Shown piece after piece: positions 43,132 to 50,206 of a DNA stretch of 64,000 nucleotides. Position 1 is the stretch's first letter, and the number at the start of each line of letters is the position of its first letter. The position numbers were made by a program, and so were the translations under genes. The notes beneath the pieces are model-generated. The model did not search any database, was not told the origin of the DNA, and saw nothing but the letters and a program-made list of their open reading frames with translations. Source of the DNA: Amycolatopsis rifamycinica (GTDB taxonomy: Bacteria; Actinomycetota; Actinomycetes; Mycobacteriales; Pseudonocardiaceae); assembly GCF_000695625.1 (NCBI RefSeq), contig NZ_JMQI01000054.1:62001-126000 (forward strand), read 5' to 3'.

Positions 43132-43161
43132 AGAATAGGTGACCAAAAGGTCACATGTCAA
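43132..43161 (-). promoter_or_regulatory. Promoter with ArsR operator inside the spacer
   Basis: On the minus strand TTGACA (43161-43156) and TATTCT (43137-43132) are 18 bp apart, a near-consensus promoter. Between them GTGACC-N4-GGTCAC (43154-43139) is a perfect inverted repeat, the likely autorepression site. The -10 is 7 nt from GTG 43124, so the mRNA should be leaderless. Confidence 0.8.
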
Positions 43162-43170
43162 CGCGCGAAG

Positions 43171-43201
43171 AAGGCCGCCACCCGCGGTGGGTGACGGCCT
43201 T
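43171..43201 (-). terminator. Terminator after gntP
   Basis: A hairpin with 13-bp arms (AAGGCCGTCACCC with GGGTGGCGGCCTT, one mismatch) ends in CTTCTTC on the minus strand, just after the gntP stop at 43211. Confidence 0.75.
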
Positions 43202-43210
43202 CGGTCGCGG

Positions 43211-44578
43211 CTAAACGATCAGCGACAGCGGCAGGATCAGCGCGATCGCCACCACGGAGATGAGCGTCTCCATGACCGACCAGCTCTTCAGCGTCTGGCC
43301 GACCGAGAGGCCGAAGTACTCCTTGACCAGCCAGAACCCGGCGTCGTTGACGTGGGAGAAGAAGAGCGAGCCCGCGCCGATCGCCAGCACCAGCAGCGCG
43401 CTCTGCGACGGGTCCATGGTCGCCGCCAGCGGCGCGACGATGCCCGCCGCGGAGACGGTCGCGACCGTGGCCGAGCCCGTCGCCAGCCGGATCGCCACCG
43501 CGACCAGCCAGCCGAGCAGCAGCGGTGACAGGTTCGCGTCCTTGGCCAACCCGGTGATGACGTCGCCGACGCCGGCGTCGACCAGGGTCTGCTTGAAGCC
43601 GCCGCCCGCGCCGACGATCAGGATGATCCCCGCGATCGGGCCGAGCGAGTCGCCGACCACGGTGGACAGCTTGTCCCGGCCGAGCCCGGCCGGGCGGCCG
43701 AGCAGCACCATGCCGACCAGCACGGCCGCGAGCAGCGCGATCAGCGGGTCGCCGACGAAGTCCAGGATCTTGCGGGCCTGGTTGTCCTTGGCCAGCAGGA
43801 TGTCCGAGAGCGCTTTCGCCAGCATGAGCACGACCGGCAGCAGCACCGTCGTGAGCGTCGCGGCGAAGCTGGGGCGAGGCTTGTCGGTGTCGGCGCGTTC
43901 CGGAATGAGCCGCTCCGGCGGCGCGGCGTCCGGCACCAGCCGGGCCGCGACCTTGCCGAACAGCGGGCCCGCGACGACCAGTGTCGGGATACCGACGAGC
44001 AGGCCGAACGCCAGCGTGACCCCGACGTTCGCGTTCAGCGCGCCGGCCGCGGCGAGCGGGCCGGGGTGCGGCGGGACCAGGCCGTGCAGCACCGAAAGCC
44101 CGGCGACCGCGGGAATGCCCAGCAACATCAGCGGTTTCCCGGTGCGCTTGGCCGCGAGCAGCACCACCGGGATCAGCATGACCAGCCCGATCTCGAAGAA
44201 CATCGGCAGCCCGATCAGGGCCGCGACCAGCGCCATCGCCCACGGGAGCGCGCCACCGCGCGCCCTGCCGAGCACGGTGTCGACGATCTGGTCGGCACCG
44301 CCGGAGTCGGCCAGCAGCTTGCCGAGCATCGCGCCGAGGGCGATGAGGATGCCGACGGACGCGACCGTGCTGCCGACCCCGGTCGTGAAGCTCTTCAGGA
44401 GCTTGTCGACCGGCATCCCGGCGGTCAGCCCGAGCGTGAGCGAACCGAGCACCAGCGACAGGAACGGGTGCAGCTTCACCTTGGTGATCAGCACGACGAT
44501 CACCGCGATCGCGACGACCGTCGCGATGATCAGGCGGGTGGAGTGGCCGGTCCAGCCGGCGGCGAGGACGGCGTTCAC
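43211..44578 (-). CDS. gntP: Gluconate:H+ symporter
   Basis: This 455-residue polytopic protein of the GntP family has about 12 helices and would import gluconate with protons. Family blocks seen are ITKVKLHPFLSLVLGSLTLG near the start, FEIGLVMLIPVVLLAAKRTG, LVPPHPGPLAAAGAL, and SHVNDAGFWLVKEYF near the end. The GTG start at 44578 overlaps the gntK stop (GTGA), so import and phosphorylation are coupled. It is the last gene of a gntK-gntP operon divergent from gntR. Confidence 0.93.
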   Translation of the reverse strand: MNAVLAAGWTGHSTRLIIATVVAIAVIVVLITKVKLHPFLSLVLGSLTLGLTAGMPVDKLLKSFTTGVGSTVASVGILIALGAMLGKLLADSGGADQIVDTVLGRARGGALPWAMALVAALIGLPMFFEIGLVMLIPVVLLAAKRTGKPLMLLGIPAVAGLSVLHGLVPPHPGPLAAAGALNANVGVTLAFGLLVGIPTLVVAGPLFGKVAARLVPDAAPPERLIPERADTDKPRPSFAATLTTVLLPVVLMLAKALSDILLAKDNQARKILDFVGDPLIALLAAVLVGMVLLGRPAGLGRDKLSTVVGDSLGPIAGIILIVGAGGGFKQTLVDAGVGDVITGLAKDANLSPLLLGWLVAVAIRLATGSATVATVSAAGIVAPLAATMDPSQSALLVLAIGAGSLFFSHVNDAGFWLVKEYFGLSVGQTLKSWSVMETLISVVAIALILPLSLIV

Positions 44579-45072
44579 GCGTGCTCCCGGAAGGCGGCCA
44601 GCGCGGCTTCGGTGATCTCTTCCGGCGTGCCGCCGGTGTTGTCGAAGACGGCCCCGGCCTCGTCCGGCTCCAGGGGTTCGAGGTCGGCGAGCTGCGAATC
44701 CAGCAGCGACACCGGCATGAAGTGGCCGGTGCGGGACTGCATCCGCTCGGCCAGCTGCGCCCGGTCGCCGTGCAGGTGGGCGAACCAGACGTCGCCGCCG
44801 CCGCGCAGGACGTCGCGGTACCGGCGCTTCAGCGCGGACGACGTCACCACGCCGCCGCTGTCCTGGTGCTCCCGGATCCAGCCGGCGATGGCCTCGAGCC
44901 AGGGCGCGCGGTCTGCGTCCGTCAGCGGTGTGCCGGCGGTCATCTTGTCGATGTTGGCCTTCGGGTGGAACGTGTCCGCTTCCGCGTATTCGACGCCGAG
45001 GGCGTTGGCGAGCGCCGTGCCGATCGTCGTCTTCCCGGAGCCTGACACCCCCATCACCACGATGACGGTCAT
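44575..45072 (-). CDS. gntK: Gluconokinase
   Basis: This 165-residue P-loop kinase phosphorylates gluconate to 6-phosphogluconate. Walker A is GVSGSGKTT (about 8-16), with the gluconokinase blocks ADTFHPKANIDKMTAGTPLT, SSALKRRYRDVLR and SRTGHFMPVSLLDSQ. ATG 45072 is chosen for the GGGAGGTGCGG site just upstream; an ATG 14 codons earlier lacks one. It is first in the operon, opposite gntR, with a repeated operator between them. Confidence 0.93.
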   Translation of the reverse strand: MTVIVVMGVSGSGKTTIGTALANALGVEYAEADTFHPKANIDKMTAGTPLTDADRAPWLEAIAGWIREHQDSGGVVTSSALKRRYRDVLRGGGDVWFAHLHGDRAQLAERMQSRTGHFMPVSLLDSQLADLEPLEPDEAGAVFDNTGGTPEEITEAALAAFREHA

Positions 45073-45114
45073 CCGCACCTCCCACTTCGTTGTGCTCGGG
45101 TGAGTGAAACTCAA

Positions 45115-45147
45115 AAGTACTACTTATTCAAGATGAAGTACTACTTA
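45115..45147. promoter_or_regulatory. Repeated GntR operator between gntK and gntR
   Basis: AAGTACTACTTA occurs exactly at 45115-45126 and 45136-45147, 21 bp (two helical turns) apart. Each is a palindrome about a central base (AAGTA-C-TACTT). The low GC content stands out. It lies in the divergent gap, consistent with control of both genes by the FadR-type regulator next to it. Confidence 0.8.
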
Positions 45148-45174
45148 ATCGAATCAGACAGCTAGGTTGACCAG

Positions 45175-45879
45175 GTGAGACACGAGCAGGTCCTGGATGC
45201 CCTCGGAGCGGCGATCGCGAACGGATCCCTGGTCCCGGGCACCGTGCTGCGCTCGGAAGACCTTCAAGAACGCTTCGGCGCTTCCCGGACCGTGGCCCGC
45301 GAGGTCGTCCGCGTGCTGGAGACGATGCAGCTGACCAGCAGCAAGCGCCGGGTCGGGGTGATCGTCCGGGAGCCGGCGGAGTGGAACCACTACGACCCGC
45401 GGCTGATCCGCTGGCAGCTCGACGGCCCGGCCCGTCCGGCGGCGCTCGCCACGCTGAACGAGCTGCGCTCGGCCATCGAGCCGTGCGCGGCGCGGTTCGC
45501 CGCCCTGCGCGCGACGCCGGAGGAGCGCGGCCGCCTGGGCGCGCTCGCGGAGCGGCTGGCGCGGACGGCCCGGGCGCGCGACCTCCCGGCGTTCCTCGAG
45601 TTCGACATCACCTTCCACGACCTGCTGCTCACCGCGTCCCGGAACCCGATGTTCGGGCAGCTGTCGGAGGTCGTCGCGGAGGTGCTCACCGGGCGGACCG
45701 GGCACGGCCTGATGCCGCCGGAGCCGCAGCCCGAGGCCGTCGCGCTGCACGGGGAGGTGGCCGCGGCGGTGGCCGCCGGGGACGCGGACCGGGCGGAGCG
45801 GGCGATGCGCGACATCGTCGTCCAGGCCCGCGACGAGATCGCCGCCCTGGTGGCCGAGGGCGGTCCCGAGGGCGAGTAG
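45175..45879 (+). CDS. gntR: GntR/FadR family (FCD) regulator of gluconate genes
   Basis: This 234-residue protein has an N-terminal winged helix (about 1-65; SEDLQERFGASRTVAREVVR recognition region) and an all-helical FCD ligand domain (about 85-215; FDITFHDLLL and HGEVAAAV carry likely metal-binding residues). Position opposite gntK-gntP and the repeated operator indicate that it represses them and itself until gluconate or its phosphate binds. GTG 45175 is the first start after the operator. Confidence 0.88.
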   Translation: MRHEQVLDALGAAIANGSLVPGTVLRSEDLQERFGASRTVAREVVRVLETMQLTSSKRRVGVIVREPAEWNHYDPRLIRWQLDGPARPAALATLNELRSAIEPCAARFAALRATPEERGRLGALAERLARTARARDLPAFLEFDITFHDLLLTASRNPMFGQLSEVVAEVLTGRTGHGLMPPEPQPEAVALHGEVAAAVAAGDADRAERAMRDIVVQARDEIAALVAEGGPEGE

Positions 45880-45920
45880 CCTCCTGGCGGAACTGGACTT
45901 TCTTCCGCCGGGGGGCACGG

Positions 45921-46808
45921 GTGAGCGCGGCGCGCGCGATCGGACTGGTGTTGGGCGTGGCGGCCGACGGCGCACTCGGCGACCCTCGCCGGCGTCTCCC
46001 GGTGACGGCGTTCCGCCGCCTCCCGCACCGCTCGGGCGTCCTGGTCGCGGGCGCGCTCGTCATGGGCGGGGCGTTGCTGGAGCGCGCCGGCCGTGGCCGC
46101 CCGCTGGTCCAGGCCTCGGCGACGGCGGTGACGACGTGGGCGGTCCTCGGCGCGGCGGGCTTGGCCCAGCAGGGCACCGAACTGGCCCGCGACCTGGAGG
46201 AGTGCCGCTTCGAGCCGGCCAGGGCGACCCTGTCCGAACTGGACCCCCGCGTGGCCGACGGCCTGGGCGCGATCGCGCTGTCCCGCGCCTCGGTGGAGAC
46301 GCTGGCGGAGAACACCTCCGACGCGGTGGTGGCGCCCTTGGTGTGGGGCGCGCTGGCGGGCGTGCCGGGCTTGCTGGGCGCCCGGGCGGTGAGCCTGCTG
46401 CGCCGATCCCGGGTCGGCCGCCGCGGCCACTGGGCGGTGGACCGGGCCGACGAACTGGTCCACCTGGTGCCGACCCGCGTGGCGGCGGCGTTGACGGTGC
46501 TGGCGGCCCCGGTCGTCGGCGGTTCGGCGGGCGGGGCGTGGCGGGCCTGGCGCCGGGACACGATCGCCCACCCGAGCCCGAACGCGGGCCGCGTGGAGGC
46601 GGCGTTCGCCGGAGCACTGGAGATCCGGGTCGGCGGGCGGACGGTGTACCCGCACGGCGTGCTGGAGCTGCCGGTGCTGGGGGTGGGGCGCAACCCGGAC
46701 GCCGGACACGTGACGCGCGCGGTGGAGCTGTCGCGGGTGGTCGGCTGGCTCGCGGGGGCGACGGCGGTGGTGGTCGCCGTGGTGACGGGGTTCGGGCGCC
46801 GCGGCTGA
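45921..46808 (+). CDS. cobD: Cobalamin biosynthesis protein CobD/CbiB
   Basis: This 295-residue membrane protein makes adenosylcobinamide (or its phosphate) from adenosylcobyric acid and aminopropanol. Signatures are DGALGDPRRRLP near the start, SVETLAENTSDAVVAPLVWG (about 118-137) and AHPSPNAGRVEAAFAGAL (about 217-234). About four helices are predicted. No other corrin gene is adjacent, but a RNase H/CobC-type fusion lies 4.1 kb downstream. It ends before a strong hairpin facing the PaiB-like gene. Confidence 0.91.
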   Translation: MSAARAIGLVLGVAADGALGDPRRRLPVTAFRRLPHRSGVLVAGALVMGGALLERAGRGRPLVQASATAVTTWAVLGAAGLAQQGTELARDLEECRFEPARATLSELDPRVADGLGAIALSRASVETLAENTSDAVVAPLVWGALAGVPGLLGARAVSLLRRSRVGRRGHWAVDRADELVHLVPTRVAAALTVLAAPVVGGSAGGAWRAWRRDTIAHPSPNAGRVEAAFAGALEIRVGGRTVYPHGVLELPVLGVGRNPDAGHVTRAVELSRVVGWLAGATAVVVAVVTGFGRRG

Positions 46809-46824
46809 GGCCGCCGGCGCGGGT

Positions 46825-46847
46825 GTCTTGACTGACTCAGTCAAGAC
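46825..46847. terminator. Bidirectional terminator between cobD and the PaiB-like gene
   Basis: GTCTTGACTG (46825-46834) and CAGTCAAGAC (46838-46847) form a perfect 10-bp stem with a 3-nt loop, exactly between the two converging stops. There is no T-run, as is common for actinobacterial terminators. Confidence 0.75.
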
Positions 46848-46850
46848 GGT

Positions 46851-47471
46851 TCAGCCGCGGCGCCGCAGCTGAGCCAGAGCCTCCTCGTCCAGCGGGCCGC
46901 CCCGCTCGGCCAGCCGCGCGCCGATCCGCTCCCGGTCCGCCGCCGTCCGGTTGCCGCCGAACTTGAACTTCGCCCGGACCGCCGTGATCGTGAACTCGAT
47001 CCCGCGGATCCCCGGCAGCAACCGCCGGTCCGGCGCGTCCTGGGCCGCGCTCACCGGTGCCCGGGCGCCGTCCGGCTCGAAGTGACGCAGCTGCTTGTCC
47101 AGCAGCGCCGCCTTCTCCGCCGGCTCGTCGACCAGCCGCACGTCCCCCTCGAGCTGCACCGTCGCGTAGTACGACGTCGGGACGCCGAGAGCCGGGTCGC
47201 CGGTCGCGTTCCAGTCCGCGCGGACGTACGTGTAGTCGCCGATCACCGCCAGCAGGGCCCGCGGGTGCTCCTCGAGCAGCGGCCAGATCGGGTTCGGGCG
47301 GGCCAGGTGCGTGACGATCGTGTGGTCGCCGTCGAACGCGAAGTGCGCCGGCGTCACCACGGGCAGGTCGCGGCCGGTTCCGCCGGCGATCAGCTGGCCG
47401 AAGTCGTGCCCGGCCAGCCATGCGCGCCATTCCGCGTCGGAGGTGGCGGCGTCCCACGGGTGGATCAACAT
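46851..47471 (-). CDS. PaiB-like FMN-binding protein
   Basis: This 206-residue protein of the FMN_bind_2 family (often named FMN-binding negative transcriptional regulator) has a split-barrel flavin fold. It shows LIHPWDAATSDAEWRAWLAG at the start, HLARPNPIWPLLEE, and AKFKFGGNRTAADRERI near the end. Regulation of sporulation genes is claimed for Bacillus PaiB; nothing supports that role here. ATG 47471 has a GATACT -10 box 6 nt upstream, so it is probably leaderless. Confidence 0.83.
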   Translation of the reverse strand: MLIHPWDAATSDAEWRAWLAGHDFGQLIAGGTGRDLPVVTPAHFAFDGDHTIVTHLARPNPIWPLLEEHPRALLAVIGDYTYVRADWNATGDPALGVPTSYYATVQLEGDVRLVDEPAEKAALLDKQLRHFEPDGARAPVSAAQDAPDRRLLPGIRGIEFTITAVRAKFKFGGNRTAADRERIGARLAERGGPLDEEALAQLRRRG

Positions 47472-47477
47472 GCCCCG

Positions 47478-47483
47478 AGTATC
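47478..47483 (-). promoter_or_regulatory. -10 box (GATACT) of the PaiB-like gene
   Basis: GATACT on the minus strand is 6 nt before ATG 47471, which predicts transcription from the start codon itself. Confidence 0.55.
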
Positions 47484-47521
47484 GCCACGGCAAGTGGCCT
47501 CGTCACAGGGCCAGTTTCGGC

Positions 47522-48364
47522 CTACTTCTGATGGCCACTTTCGGCTAGCGCGTCTTCGGCCTCGTCTTCGGCGAGGATTTCCGCGACGGACTTCCGGCGC
47601 GGAGGCGCCGACGAACCGTCCAGCGCCCCGCCGGGCTTCAGCTCGCGGACCGTGAAGTACAGCCAGCCGAGCAGCGCCATCGCGCCGAAGGCGATCCACT
47701 GCAGCGCGTACGACAGGAACGGTCCCGAGTCGGTCTGCGGCAGCGGCAGCGCGCCGAGCACGCCGGGCTGGCCGACGTCGAGCTGGAAGTAACCCGGCCG
47801 GATGTCGAGGCCGCCCGCGCGCGCCACCACCCGCGAGTCGACGACGTAGCTCTGCAGCCGTCCGCCGGTCGAGGCGTCGGCGAAGGCGTCGCGGTTCTTC
47901 GGGTCCGTCTCGTCCGCGCGCACCCGGGCCGTCACCGAGACGGTCCCCGGCGGCGGCGGGGCGAACGGCAGCGCGGCCGACTTGCTGTCCAGCCGGACGT
48001 AGCCGCGGTCGATCAGCACGACCGTGCCGTCGGTGGTCCGCATCGGCGTCAGGACTTCGAAGGCGCCTTCACCCTGGACCGTCCGCAGCCGCGCGATGAC
48101 CTCCTTGTCCGGCAGGTACCGGCCGGTGATCGAGACGAGGTGCCATTCGGTGTGCGGGCCGGGCACGCTCCCCGGCGGCAGCAGCTGCGCCAGCGGCACG
48201 GGTGCGGCGGTGAACGACGTCTCCAGCGCGGCGTTCTGCTGCTCGCGCTCGGCGTTGCGGCTGAACTGCCACGGCGAAAGGAGCGTGAAGCAGCAGACGG
48301 CGAAGGTGAACACCACCACCGTCAGAGCCAGCCACCCGGGCCGGAGCAGGAACCGCAACCGCAC
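47522..48364 (-). CDS. SURF1 family cytochrome oxidase assembly protein
   Basis: This 280-residue protein has the SURF1 topology: an N-terminal helix (about 10-32), a large outer beta domain (TEWHLVSITGRYLPDKEVIA, VLIDRGYVRLD), and a second helix (about 218-242) reached after GPFLSYALQWIAFG. SURF1 helps insert haem a into cytochrome c oxidase. The charged C-terminal tail is cytosolic. The GTG start at 48364 has TACCGT 6 nt upstream. It lies between cobD and ptpA, the order I recall for Rv2234-Rv2236c. Confidence 0.9.
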   Translation of the reverse strand: MRLRFLLRPGWLALTVVVFTFAVCCFTLLSPWQFSRNAEREQQNAALETSFTAAPVPLAQLLPPGSVPGPHTEWHLVSITGRYLPDKEVIARLRTVQGEGAFEVLTPMRTTDGTVVLIDRGYVRLDSKSAALPFAPPPPGTVSVTARVRADETDPKNRDAFADASTGGRLQSYVVDSRVVARAGGLDIRPGYFQLDVGQPGVLGALPLPQTDSGPFLSYALQWIAFGAMALLGWLYFTVRELKPGGALDGSSAPPRRKSVAEILAEDEAEDALAESGHQK

Positions 48365-48370
48365 CCCACC

Positions 48371-48376
48371 ACGGTA
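48371..48376 (-). promoter_or_regulatory. -10 box (TACCGT) of the SURF1 gene
   Basis: TACCGT on the minus strand lies 6 nt before GTG 48364, so the mRNA is probably leaderless. It sits in the short gap after the ptpA stop. Confidence 0.5.
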
Positions 48377-48413
48377 GCCCGTGCCGCCGGCCGGCCCGCG
48401 CGGGCTGTGACCT

Positions 48414-48875
48414 CTACCGCGGCGAACGGACCCAATCCAGCAAACCGGGCACCGCGCGCTCGATCATGCCGAGGACGTCTTCGAAGCCTTCGTCGCCGCC
48501 GTAGTAGGGGTCCGGGACCTCGGCGCCCTCGGGCGCGGAGGGGTCGAACGACCGCAGCAGCCGCACCTTCGCCGGATCGTCGACCCGCGCGCGCAGGAAC
48601 TCGAGGTGGCCCTCGTCCGCGGCGAGCAGGAGATCGGCGGCGAGGTCCTCGTCCGACACTTCGGAGGCGACGTGCGCGGTGGGGTAGCCGTGTGCCTTCA
48701 GCGTCGCCCGGGCGCGCTTGTCGGCGGGCTCCCCGGCGTGCCACCCCCCGGTGCCGGCACTGCCGACGCGGACGGCGTCCTCGAGACCGGCGTCGGCGAG
48801 CTTGGCCCGGAACACCAGCTCGGCCATCGGAGAGCGGCAGATGTTGCCGGAGCAGACGAAGACGATGTGCGTCAC
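48414..48875 (-). CDS. ptpA: Low-molecular-weight protein tyrosine phosphatase
   Basis: This 153-residue phosphatase has the catalytic P-loop CSGNICRS (C8, R14) at the N-terminus and the general acid in DPYYGGDEGFED. It removes phosphate from tyrosine in proteins. GTG 48875 is chosen because the P-loop must be within the first ten residues. The upstream open frame is made of the 21-bp repeat. Its start region is duplicated 164 bp upstream. The kinase gene that I recall next to ptpA in M. tuberculosis is not present here. Confidence 0.92.
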   Translation of the reverse strand: MTHIVFVCSGNICRSPMAELVFRAKLADAGLEDAVRVGSAGTGGWHAGEPADKRARATLKAHGYPTAHVASEVSDEDLAADLLLAADEGHLEFLRARVDDPAKVRLLRSFDPSAPEGAEVPDPYYGGDEGFEDVLGMIERAVPGLLDWVRSPR

Positions 48876-49058
48876 GCCCCGAGCGTAACCACCGCCCCAC
48901 CGGCGGCCCCCGGTGATCACGGGTGATGCCCGCCGGATCACGCGTGATGCCTGCACGATCACGGGTGATGCCCGCCGGCACACGCGGCGGGCCCTGCCGG
49001 GGATCCGCGAGTACCGCCGGCCCGTCCGGCGCGCGTCACGCCCCGAGCGTAACCACCG
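48871..49058. repeat. 24-bp direct duplication flanking the ptpA upstream region
   Basis: The 24 bases at 48871-48894 recur exactly at 49035-49058, 164 bp apart (GTCACGCCCCGAG core). The first copy holds the GTG start of ptpA and its upstream bases. The segment between them holds the 21-bp repeat array. No transposase or inverted ends are seen. Confidence 0.88.
48915..48990. repeat. 21-bp periodic repeat array, second locus
   Basis: GATGCC occurs at 48925, 48946 and 48967, exactly 21 bp apart, each preceded by GATCACG(C/G)GT. The unit is the same as in the array at 14573-14709. A decayed fourth unit follows. It is placed just upstream of ptpA. Confidence 0.88.
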
Positions 49059-49155
49059 GGTTCACCCCGTCACCCGCCCGCTCGGCGGTATCCGCGGCCC
49101 GCGGCGCGCACTTAGCGTCGATCGGGCGAGGACGCGAACCGGAAGGAGAGCGATC

Positions 49156-49218
49156 ATGCACGGGTGCTGCTCGAAGTGCACCGGCCAGGGCTGCGGCTGC
49201 TGCGGCAACTGCAACTGA
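49156..49218 (+). CDS. 20-residue cysteine-rich peptide
   Basis: A 20-codon frame starts at ATG 49156 with a strong AAGGAGAG site 6 nt upstream and ends at TGA 49218. The peptide has seven cysteines in 20 residues (positions 4, 5, 8, 13, 15, 16, 19), with the rest mostly Gly, Asn, Lys, His and Ser. It is soluble, with no signal peptide. Two strong hairpins follow. It could be a metallothionein-like metal or thiol binder, or a leader whose translation depends on cysteinyl-tRNA, as known for polycysteine leader ORFs of mycobacteria. I do not recognise a family. It is too short for usual gene finders. Confidence 0.66.
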   Translation: MHGCCSKCTGQGCGCCGNCN

Positions 49219-49226
49219 TCGGTTCC

Positions 49227-49293
49227 GGCGCCCGCGGCGGCCTGGTGCCGCCGGGGCGCCCCCGGCCCGCCGGAGTCACCGGCTGCCGGTGAC
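49227..49293 (+). promoter_or_regulatory. Two hairpins after the Cys-rich peptide (terminator or attenuator)
   Basis: Hairpin 1 pairs GGCGCCCGCGGCGGC (49227-49241) with GCCGCCGGGGCGCC (49247-49260). Hairpin 2 is a perfect GTCACCGGC-T-GCCGGTGAC (49275-49293). They begin 8 nt after the peptide stop and lie upstream of the Nif3 gene. They could end the peptide mRNA or control read-through. Confidence 0.6.
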
Positions 49294-49365
49294 CCGGCCG
49301 CCGTCACCGTGACGAGCCAGGACCGAAGGCGCGGGACCCCGGAACGTGCGTGCGAAAATCACCGC

Positions 49366-50196
49366 GTGTCCGCGCCCTCCGCCATTTCCGAAGTCCTCTC
49401 CGTGCTGGAGCGGGCTTACCCGCCCGAGCTCGCCGAGTCGTGGGACGCCGTCGGCCTCGTCTGCGGCGATCCCGCCGAGCCCGTGCGCCGCGTGCTGTTC
49501 TGCGTCGACCCGGTCGCCGAGACCGTCGACGAGGCCGTCGAGCTCGGCGCGCAGCTGATCGTCGCGCACCACCCGCTGCTGCTGCGCGGCGTGCACGGCG
49601 TGCCCGCCGACACCGCCAAGGGCTCGCTCGTGCACCGGATGATCCGCGCGGGCATCGCCCTCTACTGCGCGCACACCAACGCCGACTCCGCCGACCCCGG
49701 TGTCTCCGACGCCCTCGCCCAGGCGATCGGGCTGCGCGTGACCGGTCCGCTGGAGCCGAAGGCCGACGGCGTCACCGGCATCGGCCGCCTCGGCGAACTG
49801 CCGGAGCCCGAGCCGTTCGCGGCGTTCGTCCAGCGCGTCGCCGACGCCCTGCCCGCGACCGTGCCCGGTGTGCTCGGGGCGGGCGACCCGGACCGCCTGA
49901 TCCGCACCGTCGCGGTGTCCGGTGGCGCCGGGGACTCCTACCTCAAGCGGGCCACCGAGACCGGCGTCGACGCCTTCGTCACCGCCGACCTGCGGCATCA
50001 CCCCGCCGGCGAGCACCTCGCGGGCCGTGGTCCGGTGCCCGCGCTGGTCGGGCTGACCCACTGGGCCAGCGAGTGGCCCTGGTGCGGGCAAGCCTCGGCG
50101 CTCGTGGCGCAGGCGTTTGCGGGTAACGTCGACGTTCACGTCTCCACGAGGTGCACCGACCCGTGGAACGTCCGCGCCGAGCGCACATCGATCTAA
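49366..50196 (+). CDS. Nif3-like dinuclear metal protein
   Basis: This 276-residue protein belongs to the Nif3/YbgI family, sometimes named GTP cyclohydrolase 1 type 2. It has the metal-binding motifs HHPLLLRG and HTNADSADPGV (about residues 67-75 and 103-113) and the later VTADLRHHPAGEH. Members form toroid hexamers; in vivo function is uncertain. GTG 49366 is chosen because homologues begin just before the SEVLSVLE helix. It is followed by the zinc-ribbon and RNase H genes, the order I recall for Rv2230c-Rv2228c. Confidence 0.88.
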   Translation: MSAPSAISEVLSVLERAYPPELAESWDAVGLVCGDPAEPVRRVLFCVDPVAETVDEAVELGAQLIVAHHPLLLRGVHGVPADTAKGSLVHRMIRAGIALYCAHTNADSADPGVSDALAQAIGLRVTGPLEPKADGVTGIGRLGELPEPEPFAAFVQRVADALPATVPGVLGAGDPDRLIRTVAVSGGAGDSYLKRATETGVDAFVTADLRHHPAGEHLAGRGPVPALVGLTHWASEWPWCGQASALVAQAFAGNVDVHVSTRCTDPWNVRAERTSI

Positions 50197-50206
50197 GAGG
50201 AGCACC

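Noticed and set aside
48871..49058. Insertion sequence remnant
   Set aside because: A 24-bp duplication is present, but there are no terminal inverted repeats and no trace of a transposase. Kept only as a duplication of unknown origin.
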